DNA from: Clavibacter californiensis
GTDB lineage: Bacteria > Actinomycetota > Actinomycetes > Actinomycetales > Microbacteriaceae
Assembly (NCBI RefSeq): GCF_021952865.1
Contig: NZ_CP040792.1
Span: forward strand, 806,001-870,000
DNA length: 64,000 nt
Direction of reading: 5' to 3'
Part shown: piece after piece, positions 52,106-59,898 of the stretch
Numbering within the stretch: the first letter of the stretch is position 1
How the letters are laid out: every line of letters begins with the position of its first letter
Program-made: the position numbers and the translations under genes
Notes under the pieces: generated by a model
The model's input: the letters and a program-made list of their open reading frames with translations, nothing else
What the model was told of the DNA's origin: nothing
Database searches by the model: none

Positions 52106-53769
52106 CGCGTGCGGCCGGGGCGGTCCTGCCGCGGCCGCCGCACCACGCCGACCGCGGTGATCCCCGCCGCGCCGAGCGCGAACGCGAGGACGGCCAGGAA
52201 CGGCAGCTCGTCGGCCGTCATGCCCGTGGCGGCGAGGGTGTCGCCCCGGGCCGCGGACGCGTCGGCGGCGGCGAGCTCGGCGGGCGAGCCGGGGAGCGCG
52301 CCGGGGTCGGACGCCCCGGGCGAGGTCGTGCCCGGATCCGCCGCGGCAGCGCCCGTGAGGCAGCGGCGCACCTCTGCAGTGTTGTAGAACAGCGAGCCCG
52401 GGGCGATGGGCGTGCAGCCGGCGCGGAACGGGATCGCCTTCTCGTCGTACAGCATGCGCACGATGGCGCGGCCGCCCGCGTCGCGGAAGACGTCCCACTG
52501 CACGTTCGCGGCCATGGGCGTGACCGTCTCGCCGCGCCAGGCGTTGGTCGCGTACGTGTACGGGGCCTCGGGCGTGACCTGCTGCGTCGAGCCGGGCAGG
52601 CCGATCAGGGCGGCGAACGGGATGATCGTCTCGGCGTGCGCGAAGCGGAACGTCGCGGCGGTGGCGGATCCGGCGAGGCGCGCGTCCATCGAGTCGAGGA
52701 AGTCGTCGAGCAGCGGCGTCGCCATCCGGTAGGTGATGTCGCTGCCCTGGAACGCCGGGCCCTTCGAGTAGAAGTCCTCCGCGTCGAGCAGGTAGGCGAA
52801 CCACTCCGTGTCCGCGTCGTCGCCGGCGAAGTAGCGGTCGAAGTCGACGCTGACCTCCTCCGTCATGTCGGGCGCGATGATGTAGAGGTTGTAGAGCATC
52901 ATCGCGGCGTCGAGCTCGTCGTCGACGTGGGTGCCGCCGTCGCCGCCGTCGACGAAGTGGTACTGCCCGGCCGCGAGGCGATCGACGAAGGCGGCCGTGT
53001 AGATGCGCTCGAGCAGGCCGCGCGCGGCCTCGTGGCTGCGGGGCTGGGCGTGGATCGCATCCACCGCGGCGGTCACGACGGGGCCGTCCTCGTAGGCCTG
53101 GTAGGCGGCGTTCGCGGCGGACTTGTGGAAGTAGAGGGTGTCGGGATCCTTCTGGATGTCCTTCGGCAGGTGCGAGGCGAGGAGCGGATCCGCGCGCTTC
53201 AGCCCCTCCGCGAACGCCTTGCCCGACGCGGTGGCGCGCGCCTCGCCGGAGCTCTCGAGCGCGACGGTGTCGGATCCCGCGTCGATCCCTGCGAACAGCG
53301 ACGGCAGCCGCTCGACGACGCGCGAGCCGATGCCGCGGTGCTGGTCGGCGCCTTGGCCGGTGAGGTTGCCGTAGCCGAGCCTCTCGTTCGCGGCCGTGAG
53401 CTTCGCCACCTCCGGGCCGAGGGTCTGGCCGAGCGTCGTGAGCGCGCCCTCGGAGCGGGCCTGCTCCCACACCTGCGTGGTGAGCGAGTCGTACTTGAAG
53501 CTCGACAGGGCGCGGGATCCGTGGCGCGCGACCGACTCCGTGTAGACGGGCGCGAACCCGGCGGGCGCGGGCGCGAGGTCGGCCGCGGTGCCCTGCGGCC
53601 GGTAGGGGGTCTTGCTGCTGTAGTACGTGCGGTCGGCGGTGCCGGTGGCGGATCCGGTGCCGGTGCCGGTCGCGGCGAGCGCCGGGAGGGCGGATCCGCC
53701 GGCGGCGATCCCGAGGGCCAGCGCGAGCGTGACGGAGGCGGACAGGCGGCGGCGTGTGCGGAGGCGCAT
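52102..53769 (-). CDS. Wall-anchored histidine acid phosphatase (phytase/MINPP-like)
   Basis: A 555-residue secreted phosphatase. A signal peptide covers residues 1-33 (ending PALAA). The active-site motif RHGSR is at 82-86 and the catalytic HAE at 378-380, so the enzyme should hydrolyse phosphomonoesters through a phosphohistidine; the spacing and length suit the multiple inositol polyphosphate phosphatase branch. The C terminus has a linker, LAATG (512-516), a hydrophobic helix (FLAVLAFALGAAGITAVGVV) and an Arg-rich tail. LAxTG is the sorting motif used by sortase E in high-GC Gram-positives. It likely releases phosphate from plant phytate or other esters at the cell surface. Confidence 0.9.
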   Translation of the reverse strand: MRLRTRRRLSASVTLALALGIAAGGSALPALAATGTGTGSATGTADRTYYSSKTPYRPQGTAADLAPAPAGFAPVYTESVARHGSRALSSFKYDSLTTQVWEQARSEGALTTLGQTLGPEVAKLTAANERLGYGNLTGQGADQHRGIGSRVVERLPSLFAGIDAGSDTVALESSGEARATASGKAFAEGLKRADPLLASHLPKDIQKDPDTLYFHKSAANAAYQAYEDGPVVTAAVDAIHAQPRSHEAARGLLERIYTAAFVDRLAAGQYHFVDGGDGGTHVDDELDAAMMLYNLYIIAPDMTEEVSVDFDRYFAGDDADTEWFAYLLDAEDFYSKGPAFQGSDITYRMATPLLDDFLDSMDARLAGSATAATFRFAHAETIIPFAALIGLPGSTQQVTPEAPYTYATNAWRGETVTPMAANVQWDVFRDAGGRAIVRMLYDEKAIPFRAGCTPIAPGSLFYNTAEVRRCLTGAAAADPGTTSPGASDPGALPGSPAELAAADASAARGDTLAATGMTADELPFLAVLAFALGAAGITAVGVVRRPRQDRPGRTR

Positions 53770-53964
53770 GGGTTCCTGGCGGAGCGGGCGCGGCGCGGGA
53801 GGCGCGGCGGCGGGTGCGGGTCGGTCGCGGGCGCGACGCGGCCGACGCTAGGCGGATCGCGTGACGCGGCGGTGTCCCGGCGCTGAACGGGCGGGGCGGC
53901 TGCCGGCGTCGGGACGGGCCCGGCCCCGCCCGTAGGGTGGGAGGACGCGGGCGAGGGGAGCCGG

Positions 53965-54894
53965 ATGATCGGGGTGCTGACCGGGTTCGCCATCATCGGC
54001 TTCATCATCGCCGTGGGCTACGGCGTCGGCCGATCCGGGATCGCGGGTCCCGGCGCGCAGCACTCCCTCAACCGTGTGGCGTTCTTCGTCGCGACGCCCG
54101 CGCTGCTGTTCACGGTGCTCGCGAAGGCCGACCTGCACGTCGTGTTCTCGGCGTTCCTGCTCACGTCGGCGAGCGCGGTGGCCGTCGCCGCGGTCCTCTA
54201 CCTGGTCGTGGCGCGGATCCTCTTCCGCCGGCCGGTCGCCGAGACCACCATCGGCGCCGCCTCGGCGAGCTACGTCAACGCCAACAACATCGGCCTGCCG
54301 GTCGCGATCTACGTGCTCGGCGACGCGCAGCTCGTGGCGCCCGTGCTGCTGCTCCAGCTGCTGGTGCTGGCGCCGACCACGCTGACGGTCCTCGACATCT
54401 CGAGCCGCGGATCCGCATCGGTGGTCGGGATCCTCACGCAGCCGCTGCGCAACCCGATGATCATCGCGTCGATTCTCGGCATCCTCGTCGCGATCACCGG
54501 GCTCCAGGTGCCCGACGCGATCTACGAGCCCTTCCGGCTGATCGGCGGGGCGGCGATCCCGATCGTGCTGATGGCGTTCGGCATGTCGCTCGTGGGGCGG
54601 AAGCCGCTCGCGCCCGGATCCGGCCGCGGAGAGATCATCGTGGCCTCGGTGATCAAGACGGTGGTCATGCCGCTCGCCGCGTTCCTGCTCGCGCGCTTCG
54701 CGTTCCACCTCGACGCGCCGCAGACCTTCGCGGCGACCGTGATCGCGGGATTGCCGACGGCGCAGAACATCTTCAACTTCGCGTCGCGCTACGAGCGCGG
54801 CGTGGTGCTGGCGCGTGACACCGTGCTCATCACGACGATCGCCTCGATCCCGGTGCTGCTGGTGATCGCGGCGCTGCTCGCCCCCGGGACCTAG
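53965..54894 (+). CDS. AEC family transporter (auxin efflux carrier-like)
   Basis: A 309-residue membrane protein with about 10 helices. The AEC fold is recognised from the N-terminal IIGFIIAVGYGVGRSGI, the NRVAFFVATPALLF motif and the SYVNANNIGLPVAIYVLG region between helices 4 and 5, plus the similar GLPTAQNIFNFASRY near the C terminus. Family members carry small organic acids such as malate; some plant relatives carry auxin. The substrate here cannot be predicted. It is divergent from the phosphatase gene. Confidence 0.9.
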   Translation: MIGVLTGFAIIGFIIAVGYGVGRSGIAGPGAQHSLNRVAFFVATPALLFTVLAKADLHVVFSAFLLTSASAVAVAAVLYLVVARILFRRPVAETTIGAASASYVNANNIGLPVAIYVLGDAQLVAPVLLLQLLVLAPTTLTVLDISSRGSASVVGILTQPLRNPMIIASILGILVAITGLQVPDAIYEPFRLIGGAAIPIVLMAFGMSLVGRKPLAPGSGRGEIIVASVIKTVVMPLAAFLLARFAFHLDAPQTFAATVIAGLPTAQNIFNFASRYERGVVLARDTVLITTIASIPVLLVIAALLAPGT

Positions 54895-54921
54895 CGGGCG
54901 CCAGATCCCGTGGGCGTCGAC

Positions 54922-55080
54922 CTAGCGGCGGCGCGTCGGCGTCGCCCGCTGGGCGGCGCGCTTCTGCGAGCGCTTGGCCATCTGCGCCTTGCCCTTCGCC
55001 ATGGCGGCCTTGCCCTGCCGGCTGCGCAGGAACTTCCGGATCACGGGGACGGCGACGAACAGGAAACGGATCAGCGGCAT
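54922..55080 (-). CDS. Small basic hydrophobic protein (52 aa)
   Basis: A 52-residue protein with a hydrophobic N-terminal stretch (LIRFLFVAVPVIRKFL) and a strongly basic C terminus rich in Lys, Arg, Gln and Ala (GKAAMAKGKAQMAKRSQKRA). GAGGAG stands 4 nt before the ATG at 55078-55080, a good sign that it is translated. It may bind membranes or nucleic acids. It lies in the gap between the convergent AEC gene and the DJ-1 gene. No family is recognised, although similar short basic proteins occur in Microbacteriaceae. Confidence 0.6.
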   Translation of the reverse strand: MPLIRFLFVAVPVIRKFLRSRQGKAAMAKGKAQMAKRSQKRAAQRATPTRRR

Positions 55081-55209
55081 GGTGCTCCTCGGGGGATCTG
55101 CGCGGATCGGTGGATCCCCGCTCATCGACCCTGCCAGGTCCGGGCGCGCGCGACCGGGTCGGGAGCGGATGCGGCGGGGAACGGCCAGGCGGGCGCAGCG
55201 GCCAGGCGG

Positions 55210-55902
55210 TCAGCGGGCGTCGACCAGCCGCTCGCCCGCGCGGGCGACGAGCGGCGCGCGCTCACGCCGGGCGTGGGACATCGCCTCCTCGACCTGGGCC
55301 GGATCGGCTTCGGGGCGCGAGGGGTGCCCCGCGTCGAACGGCGGCTGCGGGTCGTACTCGAGGGCCAGCTGGATCGCGCGGGCCTCCGCGTCGTCGGCGA
55401 TCTCCGCCGCGAGGACGAGCGCCGCGTCGATGCCGCTCGTCACGCCGCCGCCCGTGATCAGCCGGCCGTCCCGGACGACGCGCTCGGCCACGGGGATCGC
55501 GCCCAGCAGCTCGAGCAGCGGATGCGAGGCCCAGTGCGTCGTGGCGCGGCGTCCGCGGAGGAGCCCCGCGGCGCCGAGGGCGAACGCCCCGGTGCAGACT
55601 CCGAGCACGTGCCGGGCGCCCGCCGCCTGCCGCTCGATGAACGCGACGGCCTCGGCGTCGGCCATGAGGTCGAACGCCCCGCGGCCTCCCGGGACGAGCA
55701 GCACGTCGGCCTGCGGCGCGTCGTCGAACGAGGTGGTGGGCAGGAGCGCGAAGCCGCTGTCCGTCTGCACGGGCTCGACCCGGTGCCAGGCGAGATCCAC
55801 GACCGCGCCGGGGAGCCGGGACAGCACCTGCACCGGACCGGTGAGGTCGAGCTGGGTCACATGGGGGAAGACGAGCGAGACGATGCGCAGGGGTGCGGTC
55901 AT
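55210..55902 (-). CDS. DJ-1/PfpI family protein (isonitrile hydratase-like)
   Basis: A 230-residue DJ-1/PfpI protein. The nucleophile elbow is GVCTGAFALG (Cys near residue 103) and the early VFPHVTQLDLTGPVQVLSRL block matches the isonitrile hydratase-like branch, as does the GGGVTSGIDAAL segment. There is no C-terminal AraC domain, so it is probably an enzyme and not a regulator. Isonitrile hydratases convert isonitriles to N-formamides, but other activities are possible. It is transcribed alone. Confidence 0.88.
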   Translation of the reverse strand: MTAPLRIVSLVFPHVTQLDLTGPVQVLSRLPGAVVDLAWHRVEPVQTDSGFALLPTTSFDDAPQADVLLVPGGRGAFDLMADAEAVAFIERQAAGARHVLGVCTGAFALGAAGLLRGRRATTHWASHPLLELLGAIPVAERVVRDGRLITGGGVTSGIDAALVLAAEIADDAEARAIQLALEYDPQPPFDAGHPSRPEADPAQVEEAMSHARRERAPLVARAGERLVDAR

Positions 55903-56149
55903 CCCCCGATGATCGCGGATGCGCGCGGCGGAGGTCGGCGTGGCATGCCGGCGCGTGCGGGCCGGGTGCGCTTCTCGGGTCCATTACGCATAGCTGGGGA
56001 AGTCGTCCCGCCCGCGTGCGGCGACCGCGCGACCCGAGCTACGGTCTCCGTCTGGCCGACTCTGATCGGTGCGGTCGACCTGGCGCATAGGCGTCGTCGG
56101 TCCGAGGCTGAAAACCTCCGGCATCCCCATCGAAGCCCGGAGATCCTCC

Positions 56150-57622
56150 ATGTCCTCTTCCATGCCCTCGCGGAATGCCTCCAGCGCATCCGCCTCTCCC
56201 CAGCGCTGGTGGGCGCTGGTCGTCCTCGCGCTCACCCAGCTCGTGGTGGTGCTCGACGGCACCATCGTCAACATCGCCCTGCCGCAGGCCCAGCAGGAGC
56301 TCGGCCTCAGCGACGTCGAGCGCCAGTGGGTCGTCACCGCGTACGCGCTCGCGTTCGGGGCCCTGCTGCTGCTCGGTGGCCGGGTCGCCGACTACTGGGG
56401 CCGCAAGCGCACCTTCATGGTGGGCATGATCGGCTTCGGCATCGCCTCCGTCATCGGCGGCCTGGCCCAGAACGGCACCGAGCTGATCGTCGCGCGCGGC
56501 CTCCAGGGCGTGTTCGCGGCCCTGCTCGCACCCGCCGCCCTCGCGCTGCTGACCGTGACCTTCCCGAGCGGGCGCGAGCGGAACACCGCCTTCGCGGTCT
56601 TCGGCACGGTCGCGGGTGCCGGCGCCGCCGTCGGCCTCGTCCTCGGCGGCGTGCTGACCGAGTTCGCCGACTGGCGGTGGTGCCTGCTCGTCAACGTGTT
56701 CTTCGTCATCGTCGGGGTCATCGGCGGCGCCGTCCTGGTCACCGAGAGCAAGGCCGAAGGCGACAACCGCTACGACATCCTCGGTGCCGTCACCGTGACA
56801 CTCGGCCTCGGCTCGCTCGTGTACGGGTTCACCCTCGCCGAGCACGGCTGGGGCCAGATCGACACGATCGGCTTCCTCGCCCTGGGTGCCGGCCTGCTGG
56901 CACTCTTCGTCCTGATCGAGAGCCGTGTCGCCCAGCCCCTGCTCCCGTTGCGCGTGGTCACCGACCCGGTCCGAGGAGGAGCGTTCCTCATCCAGGCCAT
57001 CGTGGGCAGCGTGCTGATCGGAGCCATGCTGTACGTCGCGTTCCACCTGCAGATCGTGCTCGGCATGGATCCGCTGCCGGCAGGACTCGCCACGCTCCCC
57101 ATGACGCTGATGATCATGCTCATGGCGCCCGTCGCGACGAAGCTGCTCTCCTCCGCGGGGCCGCGCCCCATGATGATCGGCGGGCCGCTGATCTCCGCCG
57201 CCGGCCTCGCCTACCTCAGCCGCATCACGGTCGACGGCTCCTACTTCGTGCAGGTGATGCCGGCGCTGATCGTCCTGGGCGTCGGCATGGCGTTCATCTT
57301 CGTCCCGCTGCAGAACCTCGCCCTCACCGGCGTGGAGCCGCAGGACGCCGGCGCCGCATCGGCGATGTTGAACTCCGCCCTGCAGATCGGCGGATCGATC
57401 GGCCTGTCGGTGTTCACCGCCCTGTACGCCTCCACGGTCGACCGCTACGACGGCGGTGGATCGGAGCTCGACGCCTTCACGAGCGGCTACTCGGTGGCCT
57501 TCCTCGCGGCGGCCATCGGACTGGTGCTGGCTTCGATCATCGCGGCCGTGTTCATCCGCGGCTCGAAGTCGGACCTGCTTCCCCAGGGTGCGGACGCGGA
57601 GGCCGCGGTACCGGTGCACTGA
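56150..57622 (+). CDS. MFS transporter, DHA2 family
   Basis: A 490-residue transporter with about 14 helices. D1 motif VLDGTIVNIALPQAQ, motif A GRVADYWGRKRTF, and motif C-like GAGAAVGLVLGG are present. GGAGA precedes the ATG at 56150. A hairpin follows the stop and is shared with the convergent isochorismatase gene. There is no regulator immediately next to it. It is the third complete DHA2-type exporter after those at 37821 and 49806, the fourth counting 5711. Confidence 0.92.
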   Translation: MSSSMPSRNASSASASPQRWWALVVLALTQLVVVLDGTIVNIALPQAQQELGLSDVERQWVVTAYALAFGALLLLGGRVADYWGRKRTFMVGMIGFGIASVIGGLAQNGTELIVARGLQGVFAALLAPAALALLTVTFPSGRERNTAFAVFGTVAGAGAAVGLVLGGVLTEFADWRWCLLVNVFFVIVGVIGGAVLVTESKAEGDNRYDILGAVTVTLGLGSLVYGFTLAEHGWGQIDTIGFLALGAGLLALFVLIESRVAQPLLPLRVVTDPVRGGAFLIQAIVGSVLIGAMLYVAFHLQIVLGMDPLPAGLATLPMTLMIMLMAPVATKLLSSAGPRPMMIGGPLISAAGLAYLSRITVDGSYFVQVMPALIVLGVGMAFIFVPLQNLALTGVEPQDAGAASAMLNSALQIGGSIGLSVFTALYASTVDRYDGGGSELDAFTSGYSVAFLAAAIGLVLASIIAAVFIRGSKSDLLPQGADAEAAVPVH

Positions 57623-57638
57623 TCCTGAGCGCATGACG

Positions 57639-57679
57639 GAGACGGCCTCCCGCACCATCTCGGTGCCGGAGGCCGTCTC
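57639..57679. terminator. Bidirectional terminator between exporter and isochorismatase genes
   Basis: GAGACGGCCTCC (57639-57650) pairs with GGAGGCCGTCTC (57668-57679); inside, GCACC and GGTGC add 5 bp around a 5-nt loop after one mismatch. It lies between convergent stop codons at 57622 and 57715. Confidence 0.8.
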
Positions 57680-57714
57680 TACGTTCGTGGCTATGTGGCC
57701 AGAGTGACTAGCAG

Positions 57715-58335
57715 TCAGTCGGCGGCGGACGCTCCGGCGGCGGCGAGCACTCCCTCGCCGGTGATGCGGGACATCGCCTCCCGCCAGGGCAGGACGGTCG
57801 CGAAGGCCGCGCCCATGATGGCCAGCGATGCCTCGTGCTGACCGGGCGCGCCGGCGACGCAGTCCGAGGCGACGTACATGTCGAAGTCGCGCATGTATCC
57901 CGACCGCACCGTCGACTCCACGCAGATCGAGGTGACCGTCCCCGTGACGAGGACATTTGTGGCGCCGAGCGTCCGCAGCACCTGCTCCAGCGGGGTGTTC
58001 AGGAAGGCGTCGTAGCGGTTCTTGTCGATGACCGCCTCGCCCTCCGCTGGCGTCAGGTCCGCGTGGACGTCCGCGTCCCAACTGCCGCGCTCGAGCAGCT
58101 CGAAGTTCGGCGGGAGGAAGCCCTCCATCCGCATCGGGAGGTCGACCATCCCGGGGCGGAAGACGCTGCGGGTGTAGATGACCGGGATCCTCGCGGCGCG
58201 CGCGGCCGCGATGGCCTGTGCGTTCGCGGCGATGACCGAGTCGACGTCGGGTATCCCCATGCCGAGGCGGGGGAGTGACCCGTCGGGGTGGATGAAGCCG
58301 TTCTGCATGTCGATGACGAGCAGTGCGCTGGACAT
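57715..58335 (-). CDS. Isochorismatase-like cysteine hydrolase
   Basis: A 206-residue cysteine hydrolase of the isochorismatase superfamily. The catalytic triad is visible: Asp9 in LLVIDMQNGF, Lys105 in VIDKNRYDAF and Cys138 in VTSICVESTVR. Members cleave nicotinamide, biuret, N-carbamoyl compounds or isochorismate; the spacing suggests an amidohydrolase, but the substrate cannot be set. AAGGAGA lies close before the ATG at 58333-58335. It is divergent from the broken exporter gene, with a 321-nt gap. Confidence 0.9.
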   Translation of the reverse strand: MSSALLVIDMQNGFIHPDGSLPRLGMGIPDVDSVIAANAQAIAAARAARIPVIYTRSVFRPGMVDLPMRMEGFLPPNFELLERGSWDADVHADLTPAEGEAVIDKNRYDAFLNTPLEQVLRTLGATNVLVTGTVTSICVESTVRSGYMRDFDMYVASDCVAGAPGQHEASLAIMGAAFATVLPWREAMSRITGEGVLAAAGASAAD

Positions 58336-58656
58336 TCCGTCTCCTTGCTGAGCAGGTGTGACGCGGCCGGCATCGTGCGGACCGCGCGGCCGTGGTCGGC
58401 CTGCGACCCGGCGCGTTAGACCCACGAAGCCGATGCAGGAGATCGAGGGTGCCTCCCCGCTGGGGCTGCGGTGCAGCCGGCGGGCGCCCTCGCCGAGGAC
58501 TAGCCCAGTCCATCAGGTCCGCGGGTCGGATCCGTATCGGGTGTGTTTCGGGTATGTGAATCGACGGCCTGGCTTTATGCGTGCTGCCGTCCGCAGCAGC
58601 CGTCCCGACCAGCCCTGCGCGGCGTAACTGTATGTTTTGTACGGTAATCATCACGG
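58336..58656. other. Intergenic region with a dyad before the broken exporter
   Basis: No gene is recognised in these 321 nt. Near the right end, ACTGTA (58627-58632) and TACGGT (58640-58645) form a nearly symmetric dyad around an AT-rich 7-nt spacer (TGTTTTG), 12 nt before the start of the broken exporter. It resembles a TetR-type operator, but no regulator gene is adjacent. The sequence here is less GC-rich than surrounding genes. Confidence 0.4.
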
Positions 58657-59615
58657 ATGACGAAGGCGCACGCACACGCATCTTCTCTGACAGGAGCTGG
58701 CCGGCGGTGGGCGGTGCTGGCGACCGTCGCGGCTGGGCTGCTCCTGATCACTCTGGACAACTCGATCCCGTACACGGCGCTTCCGACGTTGGTGACGGAG
58801 CTCGGAGCGGACAGCTCGGAGAGCCTCTGGATCGTCAACGCCTACCCGGTCGTGATGGCGGGACTGCTCCTCGGTGCCGGCACGCTGGGGACCGTGTCGG
58901 CCACCGGCGGATGTTCCTCATCGGCCTGGTGATCTTCGGGGTCGCGTCGCTGGCGGCCGCCTTCGCGCCGACGCCCGGGATCCTGATCGCGGCACGCGCC
59001 ATCCTCGCGGTCGGTGCCGCGTCGATGATGCCCGCGACGCTCGCGCTGATCCGTCTGACGTTCGAGGACGAGCGGGAGCGCAGCATCGGCATCGGCGTGT
59101 GGGGGAGCACCGCGGTCGTCGGCAGCGCTCTCGGCCCCATCGTCAGCGGCCTGCTGCTCTCGCGATTTCCATGGGGGTCGGTGTTCCTCATCAACGTGCC
59201 CGTCGGGATCGCGGCGATCATCGCCACCGTGGTCCTGGCCCCGCACAACGACGCCGATGCGTCGAAGAAGTGGGACCTGCTGTCGTCCGTGCTGGCATTG
59301 GTCGCGCTCGTCGGCATGGTCCTCGCGATCAAGGAGATCGCGAAGGGCGGCTCCGTTCCCGTCATCGCACTCGCCCTCGCCGGTGCGGTCATCGGCGGAA
59401 CCCTGTTCGTCCGGCGGCAGCTGGTGCTGCCCTACCCGCTCCTGGTGTTCGGGATCTTCCGCAATCCCGCGTTCCTGGCGGGGACCCTCGCAGCAGGATT
59501 CTCGATGTTCACGACCGCCGGCGTGCAGCTCGTCACGACTCAGCGATTCCAGCTGGTCGCGGGCTTCACCCCCCTGGAGGCGGGATTCCTGGTGGTCGCG
59601 GTCGCCGTCGCCAGT
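58657..59615 (+). pseudogene. Frameshifted and truncated DHA2-type MFS transporter
   Basis: From ATG 58657 the protein begins with a D1-like motif (ITLDNSIPYTALPTL), but at the GGGG run at 58887-58890 a single base is missing. The motif A region should read GTLGDRVGHRRMF; in the +1 frame it resumes as HRRMFLIGLVIFGVASLAA and continues for about 230 residues through LAAGFSMFTTAGVQLV and AGFLVVAVAVAS, where homology stops near 59612. The last third of a normal 500-residue exporter is missing. Both a frameshift and a 3' truncation show that it is not functional as written, unless the single-base gap is a sequencing error. Confidence 0.8.
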
Positions 59616-59636
59616 GGTCATCCCCTGGTCGAGGTC

Positions 59637-59783
59637 CGTAGGCCCGTAGGGAGGCTTGCGCCGGTGGAGGCGCGGAGATCGAACTCGGCCTCGAGTCACT
59701 GGAGGTCGAGCGCGAAGTTGAGGACGGCGAGGTCGGTCGCTTGGCTCGCGTCGGCCTCGGCTCGCGCCTCTGCAGACGGCAGT
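59637..59783 (-). pseudogene. Remnant of a ferritin-like (Ferritin_2) protein gene
   Basis: On the minus strand, one frame reads ATDLAVLNFALDLQ, then a TGA at 59696-59698, then LEAEFDLRASTGASL. This matches the helix of Ferritin_2-type secreted proteins, where LNFALxLEYLEAEFYLRAxTG is common; the TGA replaces an aromatic codon. Neither a start nor the rest of the gene is present. The fragment adjoins the truncated end of the exporter and the promoter of the GH127 gene, so it is debris from a rearrangement. Confidence 0.6.
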
Positions 59784-59810
59784 CACGGCAGATGCCTTCC
59801 TGCCGCGTGT

Positions 59811-59824
59811 TGTTAACGGTAACA
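59811..59824. promoter_or_regulatory. LacI-type operator upstream of the GH127 gene
   Basis: TGTTAACGGTAACA, a 14-bp palindrome with one mismatched pair, lies 74 nt before the GH127 start. It matches the site at 21017-21030 (TGTTACCGGTAACA) except at one position, and, as there, the right half supplies a possible -10 (TAACAT, 59820-59825). Control by the LacI-family protein at 22850-23872 is inferred. Confidence 0.7.
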
Positions 59825-59898
59825 TCCGGCTCATGCACATTCGCGGTGTGCCTAGAGCGGCCCCGGGACGGTGAACTCAATGATGAGAGGCGCCACTG

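Noticed and set aside
53965-54894. Auxin export as a plant-hormone function for the AEC transporter
   Set aside because: Bacterial AEC members mostly carry organic acids. Nothing in the sequence or neighbourhood points to auxin.
58657-59615. Two separate small membrane protein genes at the broken exporter
   Set aside because: The two frames join into one DHA2 exporter when a single G is restored, and motif A spans the break.
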